Of a stretch of 64,000 bases of DNA, positions 44,668 through 57,700 are shown one piece after another. How positions within the stretch are numbered: the stretch's first letter is position 1; every line of letters starts with the position of its first letter. The translations under genes were made by a program, and so were the position numbers. The notes under the pieces are model-generated. The model was not told the DNA's origin. It worked only from the letters and a program-made list of their open reading frames with translations, and searched no databases. Origin of the DNA: Tubulanus polymorphus (taxonomy: Eukaryota > Nemertea > Palaeonemertea > Tubulaniformes > Tubulanidae); NCBI RefSeq assembly GCF_964204645.1, contig NC_134032.1, positions 10,846,275 through 10,910,274 of the forward strand, read 5' to 3'.

Positions 44668-46792
44668 GCAGCAATGGCGGAACCTCCCGTCTTGTCGGAC
44701 TCAAAACCAAGTAAAACGTGTTTATTTTTTAAAGCAATGTTAGCGTCTACATTTTTCGGTGATGGTAAAACAAACGGCACCAAACATATATGAATTTATG
44801 TACGCAAAGTTCAACAAAGCATTCAGTGTTATAAATACTTTTTGAATTATATTGTTGTTCAAAAGGGAAAAATTAATAACTTACCAGCCTATACGTGCTT
44901 TTTTCAGGCACAGTAAATATAAGTAGCCTATCCGGTGACAGCTAGAATCTATGAATATAGCGCTAATCTATTGAATTCGTCAAATCCCAGAGAAGTCATG
45001 ATTTTTCCAATTTTTAGTGTGTTTGATAAAGAACGATGTTGTTCTCGTGCTGGACCAGAGTGGAAGTTTGAAAAACGGAATAAATGGACAAGGACCAAAC
45101 AACATACCGACTGTCAGGAAAGCAACGGAAGACATCGTCAGGGGCTTGCCGCTTCCTAAAGCTAAAGGCGATTCCGCAATTTACGAGGTAACAATGAAAT
45201 GTTGAAAGCACATCGCACATGTACAGGAAAACACAGAAACAGGAGACATGAACATGTTTCCCTATGTCATCACGAGAGCCGAGAAATATGGTTTTGAGAA
45301 CATTTTGTTTCCGAGATCAAACATGTTTGTTTCCGTGTTTCTGTATTTTCCTGCGTCGTGTGCGATGGGCTTGAAGCTTATGGATGGCTTACCGGTCTAC
45401 CGGTCAACCATTGGTTTAGGATTAAAAATACGAATTAAGCGAAAGAAACTAAACAAAAAATCTCTGAGTTTAACTTAACTTGACCAATCTGAATACTTTA
45501 TGAATAATTCTGAATAAATATAAGCTTTAACTGGTAATTGATTTTAGATTTTTTTTCTAAATCATCTTTTAGGTAGAAGTGTATAGGTGGTCATATCTAT
45601 ACGGTATTTCCATATGAATAATGTACTAAATTGTTTTTTGTTCAGGTCGGGGTGTACATGTTTTCGGGAGCTGATGAACAGCTCATAGTTCAACAAATGA
45701 CCGAGTTGCAAACGACGCAAGACGTTGATAATATCGTGACTAAAATCGATAATGCAAAAATTAACCACGGCCAGACACATACAGATACAGCGCTGAAGAA
45801 TGTCCGAGAACAGGTAGATAAATATTATAGTCTCAGAAAATACCACCTGTAACCACATGCCAATCCAGCGATAAAGTACAACATCTGTTATGAGTTATGG
45901 ACTCGCAAGTAATCGAGATCCGTTGGGTCGGAGTCTCAGAATAAGTTGATTTTACGAATCTTTCCATAAACGGACCATTTCAACTCATTAAAAACTGGGA
46001 TCTAAATAAAAGTCAACTTGCTGAATATCTCGGCGATCATCACTCACTATGTTCTTCCATCGTACTTTTAAAATTGAATAAACAAATTAGTTATTGTCAC
46101 ATGATTTGGCATCGTCGCGTGCCAGGGTTTGGTTGCCTTTGCGCTATTGGTGATGCAACCAAATCCATCGTGGTAGTACTTGTCGAGAGAGATGCGTAAG
46201 AATCTTGACCATCATGTGCTGCTCCCGAATGGTGAATATGAGAACTAATTCACTTCTCACATGTCACAGTAAGAAAATCGAAAATCTTGACTATCACGTG
46301 CTGCCCCTATATAAACCATTGGCGGTGAATGCGTGAACTAATCGAGTACTCGCATGCCACTGTAAGAATATTGATCTGTGTTGAATTCTGCCCATTGAAT
46401 ATGTGTATTTTCCCTAGAAATTCCCCCAAATCATCATACAATATTTCATTCACTTTCAGATGTTGCCGAACAGTCGCCCAAATGTGAACAACACGGTCGT
46501 ATTGATCACTGACGGCGAAATTTACAAAGGGAACGAGTTCATTAATATCGCAGAAGGCTTGTTGCTCGAGCAGGCGGATAAACTACGAGGCCCCAACACC
46601 CGTATCATCGGAGTCGGGGTCGGAGCAAAACTGCCGGAATTCAGAGAGCAGTTGAAGAAAGTGGTCAGTCGTCCGGTGAGCGAAAACTACTTCGAAATAA
46701 AAGATTGGGAAAACGTCAAGAATTATATGGGGGAAGCGATCACGGCCACTTTGATATGCCCCCCGCCGTGCCGAATGAAATCATACAAATGA
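44611..46792 (+). CDS. Secreted single-VWA-domain protein V3 (4 coding exons)
   Basis: Coding exons are 44611-44710, 45018-45187, 45646-45813 and 46460-46792 (771 nt, 256 aa). The protein differs from V1 only in the signal peptide (Leu9 to Gln, Gly11 to Val); the mature part is the same, with DQSGS at 46-50, Thr134, Asp164 and Cys35/246/250. The last intron keeps about 70 bp that V1 has lost. The intron and leader just before the start codon match V2 better than V1, which suggests gene conversion. Two near-identical working copies suggest selection for dosage or a very recent duplication. Confidence 0.88.
45206..45372. mobile_element. Palindromic MITE-like element in V3 intron
   Basis: Same element and site as 13134-13300. 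Confidence 0.65.
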
Positions 46793-46853
46793 ATCCTTTA
46801 TCTATTCATCTATATTCAGTCGTATTCCGATGAAACGTCATATGAAATCAAAC

Positions 46854-46859
46854 AATAAA
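46854..46859 (+). terminator. Poly(A) signal of V3
   Basis: AATAAA 62 bases after the stop codon. Confidence 0.65.
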
Positions 46860-47871
46860 CGTAAACATTTACAAAAAAATCACTTTGTTATTGTCATCTC
46901 GTCTGGAGTTCATATCATATTCGCCCCTGAAATATTACGGCAGAACGTGGCAGTCACGGTCAAACGAAGCTCAATATTCTTACTCAACTTCAACTCAATT
47001 TAGATTAATTTCATAAGGAAGCATGTTATAGGAATATTTACTAACAGAACAAAAATGAAAATTGAGTAGGCTTTCTCATGAGGGCCAAGCAAAGGCCGCT
47101 ACAGCCCGCACCCAAGGAAAAACAAAAAGATAGAAAAGAAGAGAAGAGAGAAAGGACAATAAAAAAAGAATGAGGCCGAGTTAAGCGTGAGAGAGCCGTT
47201 TTGTTACAATATCATTGATCACTTGAGTCAAATTAACTTAGGGTCATTGCGGACAACCTTCGCGCTCGTATCGAGCTGAAATCTAAGATGATATTTTTCT
47301 TACAGAGTACTTTTTTCAAGCTAGTTACTTTTTCTCAATTTCGACAAATCAAGGTATCTTAAAGGATGAAGGAATGGGATCGATGGTATACGTTCATGAG
47401 AATTTAGTTACATAGTGAATATTCAGTAAAGATCGGCAATGTACTGTGCAGGAGAAATTTAAAAAAAAAACCGTTCAACTGCTGGAAAAGAGTAAAATTG
47501 TCATACCACAGCGGAAATTGCACCAAAATAAACAACCTAACTTTTCCCGTAATTAAGTATGTTCCTGGAAAAAATCCCATTCATATCAATGAATTATAAT
47601 CAATGAAAAGCTTTGTTATCAACTTTCACTGAAAATATTACAAAAAACACATTCGATAAAATCAGACAACATTTACCAAATCAAGAGGCCCCGCACATTA
47701 ACAACGAGATGAAATGTTATTTGCACGGTGCGAAAAAATTGCTTATCGTTTAAATGAAAATCGCAACCCCCGACCTGACTCTAATTGCAACTTCACCATA
47801 CCTACTAGAGACAAATTTGGGCGAAATAAACAAAACCCTAATGTCACGTGTTAGCATCAACGCATTCTCCC
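46860..47871. other. Spacer downstream of V3
   Basis: Second copy of 14728-15737; no gene seen. Confidence 0.55.
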
Positions 47872-48185
47872 TCGATAGGGATTCGTACCTGGTGGCACCG
47901 CTTATAGGGCGAACTTCGGTTATCGGAGTTAGTCGACTATAGTCGAACTAAACGAAACCAAATGTCCGTTAGTCGGAACTATCGTCCGGATATGGTCGAA
48001 CACGGGATCGGGCATGGTCGCTGTAGTTCCGACCCATTTCCATGGCCGAAAGTGTGAAATACGTTACGACCGAACTATGGTTACCGAGCGTTCGGATATT
48101 AGTTCCGACCACTAGTCGACTAGCTACGAAAACCGAAGTTGGCCCTACTGCAGTGGCAGCCCCGATGTCATCAGGGTCCTCTTGA
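47872..48185. mobile_element. Inverted tRNA-like heads around a TAGGGC MITE (copy 2)
   Basis: Same composite as 15738-16130. The MITE is 47905-48147, preceded here by TTA and followed by CTG. The right SINE tail is absent. The spacer to 48487 holds nothing else recognised. Confidence 0.65.
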
Positions 48186-48487
48186 AATCGGAAATCAGAG
48201 TTTAGACACTGAGACAGCATTTCGAGCAAGACGGTGAAATAATTGGACAACGACAAAAAATGTGGTGTTTCATACAGATCAATCAAATGACTTGTTTAAA
48301 TCATTCACAAGCAACATGTATAGTAACGAACCACACGCAAAGTAAGGACTGAATTAGATTATGATAAAGCTACAGTTGTTCTGGATACGATATGTATTAC
48401 AAATGTTTTATGTCGTGTTCGACTAAATACGTATTTTCTCAAATGGGATCTACTTCAATCAGCGCACGATTTGACTCCAGCGTCTGC

Positions 48488-49504
48488 TCATTTCCTTCGC
48501 GGGCAACCTTTGAATGCAAGCGATCGGAATTTTTTACTAGACAAACAGTAAACAACGAAATTGACGGAGGAATCAAGTTGAACAAACAGAGAGGCCACAA
48601 AGTAGAAATTAAGATTTGGGATAAAACCTTTGAACTTGAAAAAGTGAATTAGTAACTTGTGTAAAGCCATTGGCATTTCGAGTAAAGCAAAAGTTGTTAC
48701 AACTGAAATCGCTAGTATAACAGGTTGATTATCACTGATTTTATGAGTGCTCATTTCGGAGCGTCTTTTAGACGCTATATACAGAGAAAATATTAGAATT
48801 ACATTTGCAAGAGCTATTCCAAAAAATGGTGCAAATACTCCCGATATGTGTATCACGTTAACCGTCTTTTTAATTCGGAGAGGGCGATTTACTGCTGTCC
48901 AAAGATTTCCTCTAAACGGGCAAAGAACGCTAACCATTGCAACATCTCTAGTAAAATATTGCCAGATTTGAGAAGCGACACTCAAAATAACGATCAATAA
49001 TAAACAAATGTTACACGTCGATTTAGTGCAGATAATCCTAGATTTTAATGGAAAGAACACGACAATTAATCGTTCTAAACTGATCAACATTGTCAGTAGA
49101 TTCCTAATCATTTTAGAAATTTCTTGCACCAGGTTTGTGTGGCGGAGGAGAAATGGACCGATGAAATCGGTGTGTTCTAAGTAATAGACGTTCCGGCCGT
49201 ACGTAAGCATGCCATCGGCATATCTTCCAGACTTTGCAATAGCCGTACCCAATAGAAACATATTATCCGCTATCGTTAGCAGACGTAAAATGTAATACGT
49301 GGTTATTACACTTTTAAAACGAAAGAGAACGAAATGTGTGTAAATATTAAGGAAGAATCCCGTAGTCCACACTACAGGTGAACAGTAAACGAGCACAATT
49401 ATTCTGTTGGCGATTTCCTTACTGAATGGACAATCTTTTTCAACCGTAGCATTTGTCCATGATGCATTTCCGCCGTCACTAATCGTCGGTGTTTCCAGCA
49501 ACAT
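48488..49504 (-). CDS. Class A peptide-type GPCR, G2a
   Basis: A 338-aa single-exon receptor, the copy 2 equivalent of G1a (16439-17455). All helix landmarks are the same: Asn53, Asp80, ERL 144-146, Pro226, Pro278 and DSSVNFVVY 311-319. Differences from G1a are P5T, A7T, K33N, V180I, K198R, S206N, E212K and L221S. The N-terminal differences bring G2a closer to the neighbouring G2b, which could reflect local gene conversion or the ancestral state. It is the downstream member of a same-strand pair, 703 bp from G2b. Confidence 0.88.
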   Translation of the reverse strand: MLLETPTISDGGNASWTNATVEKDCPFSKEIANRIIVLVYCSPVVWTTGFFLNIYTHFVLFRFKSVITTYYILRLLTIADNMFLLGTAIAKSGRYADGMLTYGRNVYYLEHTDFIGPFLLRHTNLVQEISKMIRNLLTMLISLERLIVVFFPLKSRIICTKSTCNICLLLIVILSVASQIWQYFTRDVAMVSVLCPFRGNLWTAVNRPLRIKKTVNVIHISGVFAPFFGIALANVILIFSLYIASKRRSEMSTHKISDNQPVILAISVVTTFALLEMPMALHKLLIHFFKFKGFIPNLNFYFVASLFVQLDSSVNFVVYCLSSKKFRSLAFKGCPRRK

Positions 49505-50207
49505 ACCGAGCGAGAAAACCTATACGTAACGAGTCCGCGTCTAATTAATTTCTATACAAATCATAAAATAATCACCGAATGGCTGCGCACACGTCTTTAA
49601 CTCTTAGAAAGCAAGGTTAATCGTACCTAATTTGCATCGCTTCCTCGACACAGCGCATTCATTCAAAGCAACTTGTTCATTCATCTTTTCAGACTTATAT
49701 CGCCGTTTATAATTTTGTTGAAGCGCGTCTGACATAAATCAAATATATACATATTTATAATCTGACATCGACCGCAGTCAAAATGTTACTGTCTATCAAC
49801 GTTGTGACATCGACAAATACCTCCAAATATCATTAGCAGATTTAAAATTCCCTTTACCCAGCCGAGCTGGAAGTGACTGGTTCGCGGCGCTCCGTAACCG
49901 CGTGTAGGCCTGCTGAGAGTTTGCGCCAAACGGGCTGACGAAAGCGATATACCGCTGGCACTAAGGTTCCTAATGAAGTATTCCCCCAGAAGGACATTTA
50001 ATGGATGCATTTCGTTTTATTACTTTATTAATTTGTATTTTGGTTTTATAAGGACTGTGTATGCTAAACCAAAAACTATGTAGAGGAAAAGCAATTCTTT
50101 TGGTTCGTGCATTCATTTCAGCTTGGAGTAATCGGTCTGATTACGTAAAGATGTCAATTGTTATATGATAGGCCATGCAAATCTTTCATATCAATCTTTT
50201 ATATTTA
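49505..50207. other. Spacer between G2a and G2b
   Basis: No gene. It contains a minus-strand AATAAA (plus TTTATT at 50016-50021) about 190 bp after the G2b stop, a candidate poly(A) signal. Most of it is missing from copy 1 through the 895-bp deletion. Confidence 0.5.
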
Positions 50208-51254
50208 TCAGTCCGCAATTTGACTCCGGAATCTTTTAATTTTTCGTCGCGGGCAACCTTTGAATGCGAGTAACCTGAATCTCTTACTAGACAAACTGTA
50301 AACAATAAAATTGACTGAGGAATCAAGCTGAACAAACAGAGACGCTACAACGTAGAAATTAAGATTTGGGATAAAACCTCTGAACTTGAAACAGTGAATC
50401 AGTAACTTGTGCAAGGCCATTGGCATTTCGAGTAAAGCAAACGTTGTTACAACTGAAATCGCTAGTAAAACAGCTTGATTATCATTGATTTTTTGAGTGC
50501 TCATTTCGGTGCGTCTTTTAGACGCTATATACAAAGAAAATACTAGAATTATATTTGCAAGAGCTATTCCGGAAAATGTTACAAATACGCCTAATAAGTG
50601 CGTCAGGTTAATTATCTTAACAATTCGGAGAGGGCGGCGTGCCAAAGCCCAAAGATCTCCTCTAAATGGGCAAAAAACCCTAATCTTTGCGATGTCTCTA
50701 GTGAAATACTGCCAGCCTTGAGAAGTCACACTCAAAATAACTATCAATAATAAACAAATGTTACACGTCGATTTAGTGCAGATTATCCTAGATTTTAATG
50801 GAAAGAACACGACAATTAATCGTTCTAAACTGATCAACATTGTAAGCAGATTCCTTATCATTTTCGAAATTTCTTGCACCAGGTTTGTGTGGCGGGCTAG
50901 AAATGGACCAAGGAAACTGACGTTATCTAAATAATAGATTTTTTGGCCGTACGTAAGCATGCTGTGGAAATACCTTCCGGACTTTGAAACAGCGGTACCC
51001 AATAGAAACATATTATCCGCTATCGTTAGCAGACGTAAAATGTAATACGTCGTTATTACACTTTTGAAACGAAAGAGAACGAAATACGTGTAAATATTAA
51101 GTACAAATCCCGTAGTCCACACTACAGGTGAACAGTAAAGGAGCACAATTATTCTGTTGGCGATTTCTTTATTGAACGGACAATCTTTTCCAACTGTAGC
51201 GTTTAGCCATGACGCATTTCCGCCGTCACTAATCGTTGGTGTTTTCAGCAACAT
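50208..51254 (-). CDS. Class A peptide-type GPCR, G2b
   Basis: A 348-aa single-exon receptor, paralogous to G2a and the intact counterpart of pseudogene G1b. It has the same framework: N-glycosylation sites NAS and NAT at the N-terminus, LLTIAD in TM2, ERLIVVFFPL after TM3, Pro in TM5, LLEMP in TM6 and DSSVNFIVYSL in TM7. It has a ten-residue longer C-tail than G2a (after GCPRRK). It differs from G2a mainly in extracellular parts, such as LDNVSFLGPFLA before TM3 and the second extracellular loop around the CPF motif, so its ligand preference may differ. It also lacks a Cys at 3.25. The ligand is unknown. Confidence 0.88.
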   Translation of the reverse strand: MLLKTPTISDGGNASWLNATVGKDCPFNKEIANRIIVLLYCSPVVWTTGFVLNIYTYFVLFRFKSVITTYYILRLLTIADNMFLLGTAVSKSGRYFHSMLTYGQKIYYLDNVSFLGPFLARHTNLVQEISKMIRNLLTMLISLERLIVVFFPLKSRIICTKSTCNICLLLIVILSVTSQGWQYFTRDIAKIRVFCPFRGDLWALARRPLRIVKIINLTHLLGVFVTFSGIALANIILVFSLYIASKRRTEMSTQKINDNQAVLLAISVVTTFALLEMPMALHKLLIHCFKFRGFIPNLNFYVVASLFVQLDSSVNFIVYSLSSKRFRLLAFKGCPRRKIKRFRSQIAD

Positions 51255-52257
51255 ACCGAACGAGAGTCCGCGTCAGATATACTTTCGACGATTAATGAAA
51301 TAATCAGCGAATGGTCGCACACACGTTCTCACTAGTAGAATTCCGGAAAAAAGGTTAATCGTATCTAATTTACATCGCTTTCTCGACACAGCGCAATCGT
51401 TTGAAGCAACATTTTCATTCATCTATTCATTCGTATACCATAATCTGTATGTCTTATATAATTCAAATATAGACATATACATATTTATATTCTGACGTAG
51501 ACCGCAGTCAGAGTGTTTCTATTTATCAACGTACGACGTTTGTACTAATATCGATGAATTGTAACTTTCAGATATTAGCAGATTCAATATTCCTTTTACA
51601 GTCCTGAGCTTAAGGTTGCGCTCAGTATACTGCGTGTTAGACCTACTGAGAGCTCGCGTCAAAACATGTGTCGCAATATGTACCACTGGCACTCAGATTC
51701 AGTGAAGACTCAGAACGACGCAGAATCGTTGACATTCAAAAGCGACAAACAGGTATCGACCCAATACATGATGATGGTACTAGTGACTTCAACGATCTCA
51801 TCATAAAGTTGTATACCACTATTACTTCATAACCATACAATGCACCTACATACAAATTTGTATTGTATACAAATTTTTCTCTATTAGGCAATAGGATAGG
51901 CTCGTATGCTGGGCTGCTGCATCTTCGTGGGAAAACATATTCTAAATTTTTTCAAACAATTCATCATATTCAAAGAAAATGAATTCACGCGGCTACGTGC
52001 AGCTTTAATGACACTGTATACACATTTCGCTACAACAAGTTGGTTGCCTTTCAAATTCTGCGCCACCTGCATTCGCAATCAGAATACTAACTTTTCTTAT
52101 ATTTCAAACTAGTTCTCAACAAAGCTTTATATAATTTACTTTTTGATAGAATTTCAAGCACTAGTAAAATGGGTCTACTTTGTGTCAACGAAACAAAAAG
52201 ATATTAAACATAGCCGCAAAGCAGCGATATCGGGTTTTCTGACTTGAAATGAAAGCC
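51255..52257. other. Spacer between G2b and minisatellite
   Basis: Equivalent of 18312-19329, without the 26-bp tandem duplication; nothing recognised. Confidence 0.6.
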
Positions 52258-52899
52258 GCATACCGGGGTATGAATCATTGAAACTTTCGCAACCCGGGTA
52301 AAAATACTTGAAACCCTCGCATACCGGGAAAAATCTTTGAAACCCTCGCACACCGGGATAAGAATCATTGAAACCCTCGCATACCGGGGTAAGAATCATT
52401 GAAACCTTCGCATACCGGGGTAAGAATCATTGAAACTTTCGCAAACCGGGTAAAAATCATTGAAACCCTCGCATACCGGGGTAAAAATCTTTGAAACTCT
52501 CGCATACCGGGGTAAAAATCTTTGAAACCCTCGCATATCGGGGTAAGAATCATTGAAACCCTCGCATACCAGGGTAAGAATCATTGAAAGCCTCGCATAC
52601 CAGGGTAAAAATCATTGAAACCCTCGCATACCGGGGTAAGAATCATTGAAACCCTCGCATACCAGGGTAAAAATCATTGAAACCCTCGCATACCGGGGCA
52701 AGAATCATTGAAACCCTCGCATACCGGGGTAAGAATCATTGAAACCCTCGCATACCGGGGTAAGAATAATTGAAACCCTCGCATACCGGGGTAAGAATCA
52801 TTGAAACCCTCGCATACCGGGGTAAGAATAATTGAAAGACACGCATACCGGGGTAAGAATCATTGAAACCCACGCATAGCGGGGTAAGAATCATTGAAA
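52258..52899. repeat. 31-bp minisatellite, about 21 units (copy 2)
   Basis: Same unit as 19330-19909, about two units longer. A CATACCAGGG variant occurs in several units here and is rare or absent in copy 1. Confidence 0.95.
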
Positions 52900-53116
52900 T
52901 GTAAGAGAATCGGGTTTATACATTTCAAGGGCCAGCTTCACAAAAACGGCTCATTTGCGAGCTGAACCGAGGGTTGGTCAACAATGCGAGCGTTTCAATC
53001 AGTTTTTAGAAGCCTGCAGTTTCATAGAATGAGTTTAGAATATTTAATCCCAGGGATCAGTTCACAGAGATGGCTTTAGGTTTGAGACCAGTCCAAGACC
53101 AGTTTCGTTCTATATA

Positions 53117-53161
53117 CTGGTCTTAAGTTGTTAGATTGGTTATCTAACAACTTGAGACCGG
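53117..53161. repeat. 20-bp hairpin (copy 2)
   Basis: Same hairpin as 20127-20171; the flanks (52900-53758) hold no gene. Confidence 0.75.
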
Positions 53162-53758
53162 TCTAAGCTCAGTTCGGACAACATCGTGCAACTGTCCCCT
53201 TGGATTCGTTTCACAAATATGATACATGAATTGTTTTTGTCAAACTGGACCCTCGGCTTAGTTTCATTTCATAAAACTTTACTCAATTCTTAATTTCTTA
53301 ATCGTGCCGAGTTGATCATTTTTTATGAAACTGAACCCTTGGTATGTGATTTATATAGGTTTATCATGTGTGACGCCGAGTCTATGAAACTGCTGGCGTC
53401 TGTAATCACAACTAAAACAACAGAGAAAACATATATTTATTTCAAATAAAACCATACAACAGTTCATACAAAATCAAGTCCAAGTCCCATGATAAAGAAT
53501 CCTGTTGATGTATCAGCTATTAGATTTTTGATCGTGGGACACGTCTTGGCACATCGTACAAAATAGATCAATTTACATTATTAATCATTAAGCAAATTAA
53601 TTCAAGTTCACCCGGAACAAAACAGTTGAACCGGGTCCTGGGGTACAAACAATTACAAACTAATGCTATTACATGGAGCGCGTTAAAGTATCCAACGCCC
53701 TTGATCCATCTCAGAAAGGCCATCATTAATCCTCAATTCAATTTTCAGTGGCAATCAA

Positions 53759-54062
53759 AATGAGATTGAAACCCACTATATATAAATCTAATTAAAATCA
53801 AAAGACGTTTCGGAGTCTCTCTAGAGACCATCGTGAAGAAATAACTAGAACACAGGGAAAATATAGAGGAAAGAACATGTTAATTGAGAAGTAAAGAAAG
53901 TAGGTTATTTTGTGCTTATAGGTTGAGAGGTTTTGTTATTTTGTGCGTAGGTTGTTCTAGTTATTTCTTCATTCACTCCATCTATCTCTTGATTTTGAAG
54001 AAAAATGAATAAATTTCGTGCTTAATCACTTGAATTTCTATATAGTGGGTTCCAATATCATT
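53759..54062. mobile_element. 304-bp palindromic MITE-like element (copy 2)
   Basis: Equivalent of 20769-21072. The following 54063-54732 is unrecognised spacer. Confidence 0.7.
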
Positions 54063-54732
54063 CTTATAATCTATTACCCCCGTATGAGGCTATGGGAGCT
54101 GCTCATTCTTCTGGAAAAATGACGTTACAGCTTTGAGACGAATGAGGGGGTGACTCCATTGTTTTTATAGATATGTGGTACGCGGTCTATGAAACCATCA
54201 CAAACAGAACAACCGTAGCCTGCCCAAACCGGCCGGCTCAATAAAACAATATTCATTTGGCTTAAAACTTCAAAATAGATCTAGGGATGATAAAGCAGAT
54301 TTCTGAATAAAATGCAGCATGTCGATCTCCCTGCAGGTAGATGGCTGGTCTCTATCAGATGGCCTATTGGTACTTACTTCGTCCTGGAATAGAGAGAAAA
54401 TTGCATCAAGTGGAAATTGTTTTATGAAATATCATAAGTATAGTAGTGATGACATGACAACACAGCAACACACATAGCATTGAGGTAATGACCCGGAAGT
54501 TAGTCAGAAAGGAATTACCAGGCATCTTTTGAATGGGGTATATCTGATAAATAATAAGTTCAAGCTCAAGATGATGAGGGTTTAGTTTGAATTCAGCTAC
54601 AGGAAAATAAAAATTTTAGAATAGAAGTAAGATACGTCCTCTAGATGGTCTACATATTGGGCAGCTAGCTGAGTCCCCTGAAAATAATTAACACCTTCAT
54701 AGTTCTAACATGGACTCTGCAGGATAGAAGCG

Positions 54733-57700
54733 ATTGAAAATTCACCTTCACTGATTGATGTAGTTCTATGGTGTTTAATTCTGGTGGAATGAATTAAAAT
54801 TCTCCACTGTTTCTAGCGCAGAAGTAATTCATTCTATGTGTTGAGCTGGATGATCAAAAAAAAAGGCTTTTTTTCAGGAAATGACTTTATACATTTACAG
54901 TCTAACAGCTGCTATAGTAAAGAGACTGGAATCTGTAGACATATTTACCTGTACTTGTTCTGAAGTGTGACTTTCTAAAAGCGATATCCATCATTTACAA
55001 ATGTTCGGGGAATTCACAATGATTACTGTTCACAGATTTGTCAAAGGTTCCAATTATTTTTCCTCTTTCAGCTTTATTCTGTAAATAGAGAATTGATTTT
55101 TGCGGAATAAAGAAACATGTCGTGTGAGTCTGCTATTCAGAAAATTACCATCTTTCATACTTGTTTTGATTACTGTAGTGTATCGTCCACAGTATTTTCC
55201 AGTAAAAAATGATTGCGGATTCAGCAGCAGCCGCATTTCCTACAAAGCTTTCGAGAGAATCACACATGAAAATAATGTACGGAATAACTAATTGTAAGGT
55301 TATTATAAAATTAGAAGAAAACTCACCATTTCAAAACTATCGGATGAATTAAGTTACCATTTTGACTATGCAGACAATTTTCGGCAGGATTTCACCTCTA
55401 AGAGCCATATTGCCATGCAGTTAAGAGCACTGATGATTTTATGAAAAAAAATGAACGTATAATTGTTGAACCGTACAGTATAACAAGTGAGCACTAGGTT
55501 GAATTGTTTAGAGAATATTACTTAGTTTCGTTTTTTAAAAGAATTATAGCTGTTTCAGCAACTTCTTCACTCATTGACGGTGAATATTCTTTTGATCTTT
55601 ACACCTGCAATTCGTGTTGGGTGCATCGCATTCTGGAAGGAGAAAATTATGCCAAAACATGATTATTAGTGTGATGAATAGAATATGCAGATTGTTTGTG
55701 TTCGATTGCAAGAAAACCCACCAGATGTTTGAGTATAGTTTTTCACAATGTGTTGAGTGTATACAGATTTCTGAGGGGGTCTGATGGTGGCTATCGACTG
55801 TCCTCTAGGAAAGCATTGATACCTGCTGACATTGACCGATCAAAAATCAACCATTTTCCTGACTTGATTCGAAAGTACATCTATTGAAAAACAGACAAAT
55901 GATAAATATAGTTAATAACTGATAAATCACCACAAATTACTGCGATAAATCAATAGAAAACCCACCGCTTCTGACTTGTATCTGATTCTAGAGCGCAAGG
56001 TTTCCTGTTTGAACATTGCTAAGGTTCAACTTCATTTTGGCCCCTAAAATACAAATGCTGTATAGACGTATCTCACCCCTGAAAATGTATATATGCATGA
56101 GGAACATGAACACCTTGATGATGTTATCTTTGACCAGGATATTGAAAATTCACCTTCACTGATTAATGTAGTTCCATTGTGTTTAATTCTGGTAAAACGA
56201 TTTCAAGTTCTCAACTGTTTCTATAGCTCAGAAGTAATTCATTCTATTGAACTGGACGGCCATAAAAGAAAAGATTTGTTTAGGAAATGGCGTCATACAT
56301 TTACAGTCAAAACAAACTAGTATAGAGACTGAAATGCGCAGAGATAATTACTGGTACTTGTTCTGGGGTGTGACTATCTAAAAGCGATGTCCATGAAAAT
56401 GTTCGGTGAATTCGAAATGTTTACTGTTTGCAGATTTGTCAAGGGTTCCGTTGATTTCTGGTCCTAAATGTAGGAATGTTAAAAATTGTCAGTTAAATTG
56501 CTACGAAGTAAGCCTAGCAGCTGCAAATTGAGACTCACATCTTGCATCCTGCAGAAATCTTAGGCTGTGTGTGAGGAGGATCTTCATCAAGTTGATCTTA
56601 AGCGTAAATTCTGGTGCTGTGTAGATTTCATTCTGTAAAGAGAAAATTGATTTGTGAAATAAAGAGATATCACGTGTGAGTCTGCTATTCAGAAAATTAC
56701 TATTGATCTTACTTGTTTCGATTATTGTAGCATCTTTGTCCACATTCTTTTCCACATTACTTCCTGAGTAGAATTGATTGGGTATTCAGCAGCCGCATTT
56801 CTTAAAGCATTCGAGAGAATCACACATAAAATTACTTTATTGAATGATTAATTGTTAGGTCATTTTCAAATTAGAAAACTCACCAATTCCAATATTTCGG
56901 ATGAGCTAAGTGCCGTTTTGACCCTGCAGACAATTTTCAGCAGTATTTCACTTCCTTTAGCCATAATGTCATAATGTTAGGAGCATTGATGATTTCCTGA
57001 AGAAAATGAACATATAGAAAATTTAACCCTTCAGTTAAAACAAGGGAGTACATGGTAGAATTGTGTTTAGAAAATTACTTAGTTTCTTTAAGAAAATAAG
57101 AGCAGTTTCAGCAACGAGCTTCTTCATTATTTGATAGGCTGAACATTCTTGATTTTTACAGCTGCAATTTGTGTTTGGTGCATCGCATTCTGGAAAGAGG
57201 AAATTATGCCAGGAAATGATTAGTAAAATAGATAGAATTTGCAGCTTGTTTGTGTTCGATTGACAGAAAACCCACTAGGTTTTTGAGTAGTTTATGACAA
57301 TGTGTTGAGTGTATGCAGATTTCTGAGGGGTCTGATCGCAGCTTTAGACAGTCCTGTATAAGGAAAGCATTGATAACTGCTGACATCGACCGATCAAACC
57401 ATTTTCCTGACTCCTGTCTCCTGACTTGATTTGAAGATGAATCTACTGAAACCGGACAAAAAGAAATAGTTTTTAGTTGATAAATCATCAAAAATTACTG
57501 GAATAAATGAATAGAAAACTCACCAAATCTGACTTGTATTTGATTCGTAGAGCGCGATATTTATTGTTTGGGATTTGTTGAGGTTCAGCATCAATTTAGT
57601 CCCTAAAATAGAATTGTTGAATAGAAGCATACATAGGTTGTTCTAGAATAAGAGCAGTTTCAAATTAAATCAATAACTCACGATTTTTCTCAGTTTTGTA

